DNA of 64,000 nt from Pontiella desulfatans. Lineage in GTDB: Bacteria; Verrucomicrobiota; Kiritimatiellia; Kiritimatiellales; Pontiellaceae. Positions 7,533 through 15,427 of this stretch are shown in pieces. Where the stretch lies: assembly GCF_900890425.1 (NCBI RefSeq), contig NZ_CAAHFG010000003.1, positions 310,001-374,000 on the forward strand, written 5' to 3'. The translations under genes were made by a program, and so were the position numbers. The notes beneath the pieces are model-generated. The model was not told the DNA's origin. It saw only the letters and a list, made by a program, of their open reading frames with translations, and did not search any database. The first letter of the stretch is position 1. Every line of letters begins with the position of its first letter.

Positions 7533-8808
7533 CCTGTAAGCCTCTCCCTGTGGTATTCAGATGGCCTATATAACCCTGATTTTTCACATCTGAGTCAAGC
7601 TTAATGATGGATATAAGGTCCTTCGGGGAGAACTCCGCGAAATCAACAAAATTGCGTACGGCACTGTCCATTCTGTGCGAGGCGTCTTCGATGTGGTCGA
7701 ACAATTCGTTCCGATCCTTCCGCCGTGGGCTACTGGGGAGCCAATCGGCCGCCGAGGCTTTTTCCTCGTAGCGTTTCAGCAGCTGGATCGAGGCGGAGAT
7801 GGCGGTGAGCGGGGTTCGTATTTCGTGGGCCAGTTCGCCGGCCAGGCGCGTGGCCGCATTGATCCGCTCGAGTTTCCGCAGTTTCTTTTCCGTTCCCAGG
7901 GCATGCGAGATGTCGGTCAGGATGATCAGGCTAATGGCGATCGTTGTGTTTTTCCGGCCTTCGGGGCCAAGCAGGGCAAGCTCGGGAACCTGGAGTTCGC
8001 TCGAGGCGTAGCGGACGGGGAGCGCATCCCTGTCTTTCCTGCGCAACAGGGCGGTCGTGCCGTAGGATTCCGGAATGGGATCGCCTTCTTCGTCCAGCAA
8101 GTCCGTGAATGCCATGTTGGCGAGTTCGTTCTCCCCGAATCCGAGCAGGGATGTCGCCGCTTTGTTGGAGAAAAGGATGCAGCCTTTCTGGTCGAGAACC
8201 AGCGCCGCTTCCGGAATGCGTTCCAGCAAGGTGGCGGTGGTTTCGGTCAACTCCTGTTCCGCGGAGTCGATAAAGTTGCACCGCTTGGCCACATAGACAC
8301 TCGCCACGCCAAAGAAGGCAAAGGTGAGGCTGCGCAGCAACAGGGTGGCGCTGGTCGATTCCGCAAGCAAAGGCGTCCCCGTGGGAACATACTCCACAAT
8401 CATATGGTTCGAGAGCAACGTAGCCATCAGGATGTAGGTGACGATGGCCAGTATCGTTATTTCCGCCGCTTGCTTCGGGGTTCCGACGATGCCCGCCGAG
8501 AGGATGACGAGCGGATAGAGCAGGGTCAGCTCGCTACGGATACCCCCGGTGAAATAGACTAATCCCGTGACCAGCAGCAAATCGACCACGAACTGAAGCG
8601 GAGCGAATTCTGCGGTTTGCAACCGGTTGCGCAGCCACAGGGAATAGGGGATGGTGATAATGAAGGCCACGCCCATCAGGGCATAGAAGGCCGCATCGTC
8701 GTTCGGCAGCAGCAACGACACCAGCACCAGCAACCATAGGAACCCAAGGCGAGCCAATAGGATCGCCGTGAGTTCCGGCCACGAGGTGGTATTGCTTGGT
8801 TCCGTCAT
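7507..8808 (-). CDS. PilS-like sensor kinase lacking the ATPase domain
   Basis: 433 residues. Six hydrophobic segments (about 18-175) form a PilS-like membrane domain. A PAS domain follows (about 190-300), then a HisKA dimerization helix with phospho-acceptor His328 (LAGELAHEIRTPLTAI) and a second helix to about residue 395. The protein then ends in some 35 residues without any N, G1 or G2 box: the whole HATPase_c domain is missing. No second frame supplies it, since the response-regulator gene starts inside the last 26 bp. It may accept phosphate from another kinase, act as a phosphatase or scaffold, or be a truncated relic. Confidence 0.85.
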   Translation of the reverse strand: MTEPSNTTSWPELTAILLARLGFLWLLVLVSLLLPNDDAAFYALMGVAFIITIPYSLWLRNRLQTAEFAPLQFVVDLLLVTGLVYFTGGIRSELTLLYPLVILSAGIVGTPKQAAEITILAIVTYILMATLLSNHMIVEYVPTGTPLLAESTSATLLLRSLTFAFFGVASVYVAKRCNFIDSAEQELTETTATLLERIPEAALVLDQKGCILFSNKAATSLLGFGENELANMAFTDLLDEEGDPIPESYGTTALLRRKDRDALPVRYASSELQVPELALLGPEGRKNTTIAISLIILTDISHALGTEKKLRKLERINAATRLAGELAHEIRTPLTAISASIQLLKRYEEKASAADWLPSSPRRKDRNELFDHIEDASHRMDSAVRNFVDFAEFSPKDLISIIKLDSDVKNQGYIGHLNTTGRGLQDGENTHSG

Positions 8809-8825
8809 ATACCGTTAACCGTGGG

Positions 8826-9920
8826 CTACATGCCCACGACTTCCCCCATTTTGAAGATCGGCAGGAACATCGCGACCACGATGGTGCCGATGATGCCGCC
8901 GATGAAGACCATCAGCAACGGCTCGATCATCGAGGTCAGGCCGTTGAGCATGGTTTCCACCTCGTTTTCATAGAACTCGGCCACCTTGTCCATCATCTCC
9001 TCGACCTGCCCGGTCTTTTCGCCGGCGGAGAGCATGTGGACGAGCATGCGCGGGTAAAACTTGTTCGGCTCCAGCGCGGAAGAGAGCGGTTGGCCTTCCT
9101 CAACGTGCTTGCGGGCTTCGAGCAGCGAGTCGCCAATGACCCGGTTGCCGGTGGCCAACCCCACAATCTCCAGCGATTCCATGATCTGCACGCCACTGTG
9201 CATCAGCTGGGCGAAGGTGGAGGCGAAGCGGCTGACGGAAACCTTGGTGGCCAGTTCGCCGAGGATCGGGAACTTGAGCTTCATGAGGTCGATGTTGTAT
9301 TGCCCCTTGTCGGTTTTGTAATATTTCTTAAAGGCGAAAATCACGCTGGCGATCAGGATGGTGGCGATATACCAATAGGCGGTCAGCAGGTTGCTGAAGT
9401 CCAGCAAGGCCTGCGTCAATCCGGGTAGGTCGGCGCCGAACCCGGAAAACATTTCCGCGAAGACCGGCACGATGAACATGATCAGGGCGGTGGAAAGCGC
9501 AATGGCCACGATCATGACGACGGATGGATACATCATGGCCGACTTTACCTTGGACCGCATCTTGTTGCTCGATTCCAGGAACGAAGCGACGCGGGCACAG
9601 GTTTCGGGCAGGATGCCGCCCACCTCGCCGGCGCAAACCATGCTGATGTAGAGTTCATCGAAAATCGTGGGATAGAAGGCCAGCGCCTCCGAATACATGG
9701 CGCCGCCCTCGACCCGGCTGCGGATGCCGCCGATGACCGGCTTGAAGTTTTTGTCGGAGGTCTGCGCCTCCATGGCGGAGAGGGTCTGCACCAGGGGCAT
9801 GCCGGCCGAGAGCATGGCCGATACCTGCCGGGTGAATAACGAAAGTTCCTTGAGCCGGATTTTCCGCGCCCCGCGCACGACGGGCAGTGCGCCCTTTGCC
9901 TTGAATTTTTTATTAGCCAT
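8826..9920 (-). CDS. pilC: Type IV pilus/type II secretion inner-membrane platform protein (PilC/GspF)
   Basis: 364 residues with the duplicated T2SSF domain: residues about 30-150 (LSLFTRQVSAMLSAGMPLVQ) and about 235-355 (VSRFASTFAQLMHSGVQIME), each followed by long hydrophobic helices. It forms the inner-membrane platform on which the PilB ATPase acts. The gene starts 9 bp after the PilB gene and precedes the sensor-kinase gene by 17 bp, so PilB-PilC-kinase-regulator form one operon. Confidence 0.92.
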   Translation of the reverse strand: MANKKFKAKGALPVVRGARKIRLKELSLFTRQVSAMLSAGMPLVQTLSAMEAQTSDKNFKPVIGGIRSRVEGGAMYSEALAFYPTIFDELYISMVCAGEVGGILPETCARVASFLESSNKMRSKVKSAMMYPSVVMIVAIALSTALIMFIVPVFAEMFSGFGADLPGLTQALLDFSNLLTAYWYIATILIASVIFAFKKYYKTDKGQYNIDLMKLKFPILGELATKVSVSRFASTFAQLMHSGVQIMESLEIVGLATGNRVIGDSLLEARKHVEEGQPLSSALEPNKFYPRMLVHMLSAGEKTGQVEEMMDKVAEFYENEVETMLNGLTSMIEPLLMVFIGGIIGTIVVAMFLPIFKMGEVVGM

Positions 9921-9929
9921 GGTGTTCCT

Positions 9930-11639
9930 TTAGTGTTCGCTGGTTACGCGCATGATTTCTTCGATGGAGGTCATGCCCTCGCGGACGCGGTCGAGTCCGG
10001 CCTCGCGCAAGGTGCGCATGCCGTTTTCCACGGCCATTTTGGCGATGGCATCGGCTTCCGGATTGTTGAGTACGGTTTTACGGATGGCCTCGTTGATCAA
10101 GAGGATTTCCATGATGCCGCCGCGGCCCTTATAGCCGATGTTGTTGCATTTCGGGCAGCCGGCCTTGGCGTAGAACTGGGTGCCTTCCATGTGGCTGGGA
10201 TCGATCCGGTTTTTCTTGAGGGTTTCGTAGGGGATGTCGATCTCCTTCTTGCAGACGGGGCAGAGCCGGCGGTAGAGGCGCTGCGCCTGCGTTAGCAAAA
10301 GGGAGGATGAAAGCATGAAGGGCTCGATGCCCATGTCGATCAGGCGGGCGATGGCGCCGGCGGCATCGTTCGTGTGCAGCGTGCTGAGCACCATGTGGCC
10401 GGTCAAGGCGGCTTCCACGGCAATGGTCGCCGTTTCGCCGTCGCGAATCTCCCCGACCATCACCACATCCGGGTCCTGGCGGAGAATCGAGCGCAGGGCG
10501 GCCGCAAAGGTGAGGCCGACCACGGGGTTGATCTGCACCTGGTTGATGCCGTCGAGCTGGTATTCCACCGGGTTTTCGGTGGTGATGATGTTGGTTCCGG
10601 TGTCGTTGAGTTCCTGCAGGGCGGAATAGAGCGTGGTGGTCTTGCCGCTACCGGTAGGTCCGGTAACGAGGATCATGCCGTAGGGTTGGCCCAGCGCATA
10701 GGTGAAGTTGTCGAGCGAAAGCTGGTCGAGCCCCAGTGCTCCGAGGTTGGGGGCCAGTGCGGTTTTGTCGAGGATACGCATTACGATCTTTTCCCCGTGC
10801 ACCGTTGGCAGCATGCTCATGCGGACGTCGACTTCCTTGCCGAGGGCCTTGATCTTGAAGCGGCCGTCCTGCGGGACGCGCCGTTCCGCAATATCGAGCT
10901 GCGACATGATCTTCAGGCGCGAAATGATGGCGTTCTGCAGGTTTTTGGGCGGGCTGGGCGATTCGTAGAGTACACCGTCGATGCGGTTGCGCAGGCGGAT
11001 GGTCTTTTCCATCGGTTCGATATGGATGTCCGATGCGCCTTTGCGCAAGGCTTCGATCAGGATCGAGTTGACGATCCGGATTACGGGGGCTTCGCCTGCG
11101 TTTTCGAGCATTTCATCCAGGCTGGCGTCATCGAGGTTTTCCTTGCCCACCTCGACATCGCCTTCATCGGCCATGTCCTTGAGGATGTCTTCGAGTGCCT
11201 GCGTGGGTTGATCGGTAATGGCGTTGAGGGCTTCCTCGACTTCTTTTTCGAGGGCCACCACGGGGGCCAGTTCCATCTGGGTACCGGATGCAATGGTTTC
11301 GCGGCCGACAATATCGAACGGGTCGGCCATGGCAATGGTTAGGCGTGCGCCCAGCTTGGAAATGGGGATGGCCTTCAATTCCTTCCACTTTTCCTTCGGC
11401 ATCAGCTCGATGAGTTCTCGTTCGGGCGAAAAAGAGGAAAGGGTGATGGGGCTGAGTTCGAGGTATTCCGCCATCGCCAGCGCCATGTCCGTGTCGGAAA
11501 CAACGCCTTGCTCAATCAGGAGACGCTCCAGCGGAAGATTCTTCAATTCCGCTTCTTTTTCCGCCTCGGCATAGATTTCCGCCTCGATCGGGCGGATTCG
11601 CTTCAGGCAATCCATTAGGCTATTGGAGCTATGCATCAT
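9930..11639 (-). CDS. pilB: Type IV pilus assembly ATPase (PilB/GspE)
   Basis: 569 residues. The N-terminal MshEN/T2SSE_N region (about 1-150) precedes the secretion ATPase. Walker A is GPTGSGKTT (327-335), the Asp box and Walker B are in DPDVVMVGEIRD, the His box is STLHTNDAAGA, and a zinc site of two CxxC pairs is at Cys460/463 and Cys495/498. It powers pilus extension or secretion. It is the first gene of the cluster; a repeat and a short untranslated region lie upstream. No retraction ATPase PilT is seen in this window. Confidence 0.92.
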   Translation of the reverse strand: MMHSSNSLMDCLKRIRPIEAEIYAEAEKEAELKNLPLERLLIEQGVVSDTDMALAMAEYLELSPITLSSFSPERELIELMPKEKWKELKAIPISKLGARLTIAMADPFDIVGRETIASGTQMELAPVVALEKEVEEALNAITDQPTQALEDILKDMADEGDVEVGKENLDDASLDEMLENAGEAPVIRIVNSILIEALRKGASDIHIEPMEKTIRLRNRIDGVLYESPSPPKNLQNAIISRLKIMSQLDIAERRVPQDGRFKIKALGKEVDVRMSMLPTVHGEKIVMRILDKTALAPNLGALGLDQLSLDNFTYALGQPYGMILVTGPTGSGKTTTLYSALQELNDTGTNIITTENPVEYQLDGINQVQINPVVGLTFAAALRSILRQDPDVVMVGEIRDGETATIAVEAALTGHMVLSTLHTNDAAGAIARLIDMGIEPFMLSSSLLLTQAQRLYRRLCPVCKKEIDIPYETLKKNRIDPSHMEGTQFYAKAGCPKCNNIGYKGRGGIMEILLINEAIRKTVLNNPEADAIAKMAVENGMRTLREAGLDRVREGMTSIEEIMRVTSEH

Positions 11640-11780
11640 CGTTGAACATCCGTTTTTTCAATAAGTTCCCTCCTGATAAGCAATAGCCGTGCCTACCCGG
11701 AAAAAAGCGGTTGTCCCGAGGGGTGGCCTGGGCTTGCCCCGCATTTGGCCTGCAACCTGCTTAAGGTAGGAGCACGGTTT

Positions 11781-11910
11781 TATAGGCAATTAACTTGAAG
11801 AGTCTCACCACAGAGCGCACGGAGGCACAGAGCAACCAACATATCTGCCACCCTCTGCGTCTCTGTGAACTCTGTGGTAAAAAATTCAAATCAGTTTAAT
11901 TTGGTATTAT
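11781..11910. repeat. Full-length ACCACAGAG palindromic element
   Basis: The left flank CAATTAACTTGAAGAGTCTC leads into ACCACAGAGCGCACGGAGGC, then the opposite arm CTCTGTGAACTCTGTGGT and the right flank CAAATCAGTTTAATTTGGTA. It is the reverse orientation of the copy at 3787-3910. It fills most of the divergent gap between pilB and the next gene. Confidence 0.8.
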
Positions 11911-11924
11911 TTAAGGAGAAAGAA

Positions 11925-12758
11925 ATGGCAGACGGACAAATCCAAGGCAACCTAGCCGACAGCATTGCGATGCTCGAACAAATCCTGGAGGTCATGCCTC
12001 AGGATCCGGAGGCGCTGAAGGCGCTCTATAACGCCTATCTAAAGGGTGGCCACACGGATCGGGCATTCGATTATCTGGGCCGGCTGGTCGAGGTGACGCT
12101 CGGGGGAGGACATCCGGAGCTGTTTGCCTATATTGGCCAGGAACTACCTAATTTCGAAGAGAGCCATCCTTCCGAAGTGGCCGCGCAGATTGCCCGGTTG
12201 CGTACGCTCGCGCCGGTGGATCTCCCGAAAGAAACCACATCGGATGCAACAACGGCCAAGGCGGCCCCCGCAAAGTCCAGGGCGGAGACCGACATCGGCG
12301 AGGAGTTGGCGCTGGCCTGGCGCCTCTACGAGGAAAACCAACTCACGCAGGAGGAATATTCCAGTGTCCTGCACGACCTTACCGAGGTCTCTTCCAAGGA
12401 ACTGGATGTGCCGGCAAGCGTTTTGCATGTGCTCAACGACCGGGGGTTCACCCAGATGACCCGGATCATGAACTATATGTCGAACCGCTCCGGTGTGCCG
12501 CCGCTCTCCCTAAAAAACTTTGACCTCGATGAAAAGGCCGCAAACGTTTTGCCGTTGGGCGTCCCCGTGCACGAAGGCGCGCTCCCGTTCGCGTTTTTCG
12601 GGAACGACATCCTCGTCGGCGTGCTCAACCCGTTCAACAACATGCTGGTGGACAAGGTGGAAACCGAAAGCGGCCACCGCTGCCACACCTATCTGGTCGA
12701 GCCGGAAGACTACGACACTGCGCTCGGCAAGCTCCGGGAGATGCAGGCCAAGGATTAG
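11925..12758 (+). CDS. Protein with MshEN/GspE N-terminal-like domain, no ATPase
   Basis: 278 residues from ATG with a strong AAGGAGAA ribosome site 5 bp upstream; an in-frame start further upstream would lie in the repeat and is rejected. Residues 1-70 are helical and TPR-like, a Lys/Ala-rich linker follows, and residues about 135-275 resemble the T2SSE_N (MshEN) domain: LALAWRLYEENQLTQEEYSS, then VPPLSLKNFDLDEKAANVLP, a fold that in MshE binds c-di-GMP. There is no Walker motif. It is divergent from pilB, so it may act as a regulator or adaptor of the pilus motor; this is inference. Confidence 0.7.
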   Translation: MADGQIQGNLADSIAMLEQILEVMPQDPEALKALYNAYLKGGHTDRAFDYLGRLVEVTLGGGHPELFAYIGQELPNFEESHPSEVAAQIARLRTLAPVDLPKETTSDATTAKAAPAKSRAETDIGEELALAWRLYEENQLTQEEYSSVLHDLTEVSSKELDVPASVLHVLNDRGFTQMTRIMNYMSNRSGVPPLSLKNFDLDEKAANVLPLGVPVHEGALPFAFFGNDILVGVLNPFNNMLVDKVETESGHRCHTYLVEPEDYDTALGKLREMQAKD

Positions 12759-12910
12759 TGCCGTGCGTATGCCGTTGGGGGGCATAATTCCGTGCATATC
12801 TCAGTCTTGAGCAGTTTATGTGGATTGTGACTTGCGCGGCGAATGACATATGTGTTTTAACTATACAAAATATCTAATGAACGTCTCGGGGTGGGACGGG
12901 ATGAAGTTTT

Positions 12911-13030
12911 ATCCGGTGTTTTTTGCGCCGGATCCGAAGCGGGCAAGCTGTTCTTCCAGGGGATGCAAGAACGGTTGCCCAAAAACTAAAACACCGCCAC
13001 ATGGGGTGGGGGAACCAGAAGGGAATACGA
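12911..13030 (+). promoter_or_regulatory. Structured leader RNA, copy 1, before lipoprotein 1
   Basis: Three predicted hairpins precede the first lipoprotein gene: ATCCGG/CCGGAT; a 14-bp stem at 12941-12980 (GGGCAA + CTGTTCTT paired with AAGAACGG + TTGCCC, one bulged G, loop CCAGGGGATGC); and CACC/GGTG around the CCACATGGGG segment. The ribosome site GAAGGG follows. A near-identical block precedes lipoprotein 5, with compensating changes in the stems. It matches no riboswitch class I recognise. The stretch 12759-12910 shows no gene. Confidence 0.5.
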
Positions 13031-13411
13031 ATGAAAATCGAATGGTGGAAATTGGCAAGACGCGGAGCGATGGCGGCGATCGTCGCCTGTTGCGTGGTGG
13101 GTTTGATGGGGTGTGATGATGAGGATACCGGCGAAAGTGCAAGTATCGAGGGTAGCTGGGAAATACGCGACGCTGCGTCGGATGAGGTGATTTCTGTTTT
13201 CACATTCCATGGCGATGGCACTCTTAACACGACTTTTGGGAGGGATGGCACCTATAACGTAGACGGGTTTTCTCTCGTAATTGAAACTCCCGGCGCTGAA
13301 GACACCACAATCTGGCTAAAGGCAACGATTGCCGGAGACAGCCAAAGCATGTCGGGAACCTGGACGGACTCCGTTGGTGATGCCGGTTCTTGGGCTGGTA
13401 GCCGAATGTAA
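13031..13411 (+). CDS. Lipoprotein paralogue 1 of 5 (MKIEWWKL family)
   Basis: 126 residues. The start MKIEWWKLARRGAMAAI is shared by all five genes in this array. A charged, Trp-rich n-region leads to a hydrophobic stretch and the lipobox LMGC, so signal peptidase II should cut before Cys28. The mature protein opens with an acidic run (CDDED, with Asp at +2, the inner-membrane retention residue in E. coli) and continues as a small beta-rich domain with GSW, GDGTL and SGTW turns, like small lipocalin- or META-like folds. The start was chosen by family alignment; frame-open sequence upstream is leader RNA. Function unknown. Confidence 0.82.
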   Translation: MKIEWWKLARRGAMAAIVACCVVGLMGCDDEDTGESASIEGSWEIRDAASDEVISVFTFHGDGTLNTTFGRDGTYNVDGFSLVIETPGAEDTTIWLKATIAGDSQSMSGTWTDSVGDAGSWAGSRM

Positions 13412-13422
13412 TCCACTTAGTT

Positions 13423-13453
13423 AAAGGCGGCCTTTCGGCCGCCTTTCAATTTT
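13423..13453 (+). terminator. Rho-independent terminator after lipoprotein 1
   Basis: Stem AAAGGCGGCC/GGCCGCCTTT with a TTTC loop, followed by CAATTTT. It means the array is not one simple operon, at least past gene 1. Confidence 0.85.
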
Positions 13454-13469
13454 AGATAGGAATATACAC

Positions 13470-13895
13470 ATGAAAATCGATTGGTGGAAATTAGTAAGGC
13501 GCGGAGCCATTTCGGCGATCGCCGCAGGGTGTATTGTCGGTCTGGTTGGCTGTGGCGATGACGACGAGTCGGCAGGTGACGGCAGTGGAGGCGATTGGCC
13601 TAACGAAGTTTGGATAATCACAAAAGAGCGTGGTCATGGAACGCTAGACCAGGTTCGACTGGATCTGGCTGACAGGCATTTCGAAGCCATTGGTGAATTC
13701 TGCAATTGGGGATGTAGCGGATCTGTTGAGTACTGGAGGGTTTCCAACGGTTCCCTTGATGCAAAATTTGGAAATGATACCCAGTCGGCAACACTTGAAG
13801 GAACGGTTTCGGGGAGCTCTTGCTCCGGAACGTATGTGATTTCATATGACTCCGGAGGCTCTTCAACGGGAGAGTTCTACGGAGAGCGCCAATAG
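13470..13895 (+). CDS. Lipoprotein paralogue 2 of 5
   Basis: 141 residues. The N-terminus MKIDWWKLVRRGAISAIAAG is the family cassette, with lipobox LVGC at Cys28 and an acidic GDDDE start to the mature protein. The mature part differs from its neighbours: it has three Cys (EFCNWGC and SSCSG), which could form a disulfide, and the recurring GTVSGSSCSGTY turn near the end. A terminator lies before it, so it probably has its own promoter or depends on read-through. Function unknown. Confidence 0.8.
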   Translation: MKIDWWKLVRRGAISAIAAGCIVGLVGCGDDDESAGDGSGGDWPNEVWIITKERGHGTLDQVRLDLADRHFEAIGEFCNWGCSGSVEYWRVSNGSLDAKFGNDTQSATLEGTVSGSSCSGTYVISYDSGGSSTGEFYGERQ

Positions 13896-13937
13896 ATTGA
13901 ACTGGGATAGAATGGATCAGTAACGAATGGAGTATTT

Positions 13938-14339
13938 ATGAAAATCGAGTGGTGGAAATTGGCACGGCGCGGAGCCATGGCGGCGATTATCGGATGTTTC
14001 GCAATCGGGGTGATCGGGTGCGGGGACGACGACGGGACGACCGAGTCCGACGCCGTCACGTATTATTTCAATTGGTCTGAAACCGATGGCGACGAAGGTG
14101 AAGGAAGCATGACGATCACGGTCGAGGGGACAACGTTTTCCGGGACGCTGGAGGTGACCAAGTTTACCAACGAGGGCGGAACCTATACCTATGGGATTTC
14201 AGGAGATCTGACCGCTACCGGTTTGAGTGGTGTTGATGCGCGGGGCCGGTCGTGGAATGTCGTGATCGATGGGGCTTCGATTTCTGGCTCCTACTATGAT
14301 CCCGATGGAGGCGAGACCGGGACGGTCACCTTGCGTTAA
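13938..14339 (+). CDS. Lipoprotein paralogue 3 of 5
   Basis: 133 residues. Family cassette MKIEWWKLARRGAMAAIIGC, lipobox VIGC (Cys28), acidic GDDDG start. The mature domain is beta-rich and glycine/threonine-rich (VEGTTFSGTL, GDLTATGLSG, IDGASISGSYYDPDG) and ends in a GTVTLR strand. It starts 42 bp after gene 2. The conserved 5' coding sequence and the divergent 3' part suggest duplication followed by selection on the mature domain. Confidence 0.8.
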   Translation: MKIEWWKLARRGAMAAIIGCFAIGVIGCGDDDGTTESDAVTYYFNWSETDGDEGEGSMTITVEGTTFSGTLEVTKFTNEGGTYTYGISGDLTATGLSGVDARGRSWNVVIDGASISGSYYDPDGGETGTVTLR

Positions 14340-14404
14340 TGATTTAAATGATGAAAGTATTGCAGCCAATGTGGCTGCGTTAACCAGGAAAGAAAGGGTG
14401 AAAA

Positions 14405-14824
14405 ATGAAAAACGAATGGTGGAAATTGGCACGGCGAGGGGCCATGGCGGCAATTATTGCGTGTTGCGTAGTGGGTTTGACCGGCTGCGGCGAAGATGAT
14501 GGCGAAGATGCCGATGTTGCTGGAACCTGGGTTGTGGACGGAGCTGGCCTCGAGTTCACGCTTGATGGAAATGGCGGTTTGGCCGGTCGTTGGTTGGATC
14601 CCGAGGAAAAATATCCTGATATTACAGGAAGTTACGAACTTCAGGGAAGTTCGATAACCATTCGTGCGACCCGTATCTACACAGACCAATCATCGGTGGA
14701 GATAACACAGGTAATCACTCTTGAAGGGTCAATTACCGGCAATAGAATCAGCGGAACGTTTAGCGAAACTGAAAACGGGATTGCAACGTATACCAATGTT
14801 CCGTGGAGTGCGACCAAGCAGTAG
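14405..14824 (+). CDS. Lipoprotein paralogue 4 of 5
   Basis: 139 residues. Family cassette MKNEWWKLARRGAMAAIIAC with lipobox LTGC at Cys28 and an acidic GEDDGED start. The mature domain reads as a small beta-barrel: GTWVVDGAGLEFTLDGNGGL near the start and LEGSITGNRISGTFSETENG near the end, the GxIxGxxxSGT motif being shared with genes 1, 2, 3 and 5. A GCAGCC/GGCTGC hairpin at 14362-14378 precedes it. Confidence 0.82.
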   Translation: MKNEWWKLARRGAMAAIIACCVVGLTGCGEDDGEDADVAGTWVVDGAGLEFTLDGNGGLAGRWLDPEEKYPDITGSYELQGSSITIRATRIYTDQSSVEITQVITLEGSITGNRISGTFSETENGIATYTNVPWSATKQ

Positions 14825-14832
14825 ACAGGTTA

Positions 14833-14954
14833 TTTCCGGCACTTATGATGCCGAATCCGAAAACGGGCAGGCTGTTCTTCCAGGGGATGCAAGAACGGTT
14901 GCCCAAAAACTAAAACACCGCCACATGGGGTGGGATAACCAGAAAGGAATACAT
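14833..14954 (+). promoter_or_regulatory. Structured leader RNA, copy 2, before lipoprotein 5
   Basis: A second copy of the leader seen at 12911-13030. The long hairpin (about 14865-14904) is nearly identical, with A-U changed to G-U in the GGGCAG/TTGCCC part, and the loop CCAGGGGATGC and the following AAAAACTAAAACACCGCCAC are unchanged. The first hairpin has changed on both sides (TTCCGGCA/TGCCGAA) but still pairs. Distance from hairpin to start codon is the same in both copies (51 bp). Confidence 0.5.
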
Positions 14955-15356
14955 ATGAAAATCGAATGGTGGAAATTGGCACGGCGCGGAGCCATGGCGG
15001 CAATTATTGCGTGTTGCGTGGTGGGCTTGACGGGGTGTGACGAGGATGATGGTGAAGATGTTAGTGTCGTTGGCGACTGGAACATTGCCGGTGGTGATGA
15101 TCTGGAGGCTTACGATAAGATTACGTTCTATGCAGACAATACCTTGACCATGTTTACCGATGAGGGTGACCGTGATGGTACGTATGAGATTTCAGGATCC
15201 CGAATCGTATTCACCTTTAGCTTCCAGGATGGCCCTGACCCGGTAGATGACTTGGTTTCAGTTACGGGAACCGGAACGGTCGACGGCGATACGATGTCCG
15301 GTCAATTCGTTGACAGTAGCGGCGACTCCGGGGACTGGCAGGGATATAGGCTTTAA
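14955..15356 (+). CDS. Lipoprotein paralogue 5 of 5
   Basis: 133 residues. Family cassette MKIEWWKLARRGAMAAIIAC, lipobox LTGC at Cys28, then Asp at +2 and an acidic DEDDGED run. The mature domain (GDWNIAGGDDL, ITFYADNTLTMFTDEGD, DGTYEISGSRIVFTF, TGTVDGDTMSGQF, GDWQGYRL) is most like that of gene 1, and both carry the leader RNA, so genes 1 and 5 appear to be the closest pair. The start is set by the family alignment and a GAAAGGA ribosome site. Function unknown. Confidence 0.82.
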   Translation: MKIEWWKLARRGAMAAIIACCVVGLTGCDEDDGEDVSVVGDWNIAGGDDLEAYDKITFYADNTLTMFTDEGDRDGTYEISGSRIVFTFSFQDGPDPVDDLVSVTGTGTVDGDTMSGQFVDSSGDSGDWQGYRL

Positions 15357-15379
15357 TTTTTGACCGCTAATTATCCGAT

Positions 15380-15411
15380 GGGGCTACTTCACTGAGGTAG
15401 CCCCATTTTTG
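15380..15411 (+). terminator. Rho-independent terminator of the lipoprotein array
   Basis: Stem GGGGCTAC/GTAGCCCC followed by ATTTTTGTTT, 23 bp after the last lipoprotein stop and before the convergent antiporter gene. Confidence 0.85.
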
Positions 15412-15427
15412 TTTCCAGGCCTTGTGC

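Noticed and set aside
12850-13116. 88-residue frame before lipoprotein 1
   Set aside because: It covers the structured leader RNA in another frame and lacks a ribosome site or recognisable domain.
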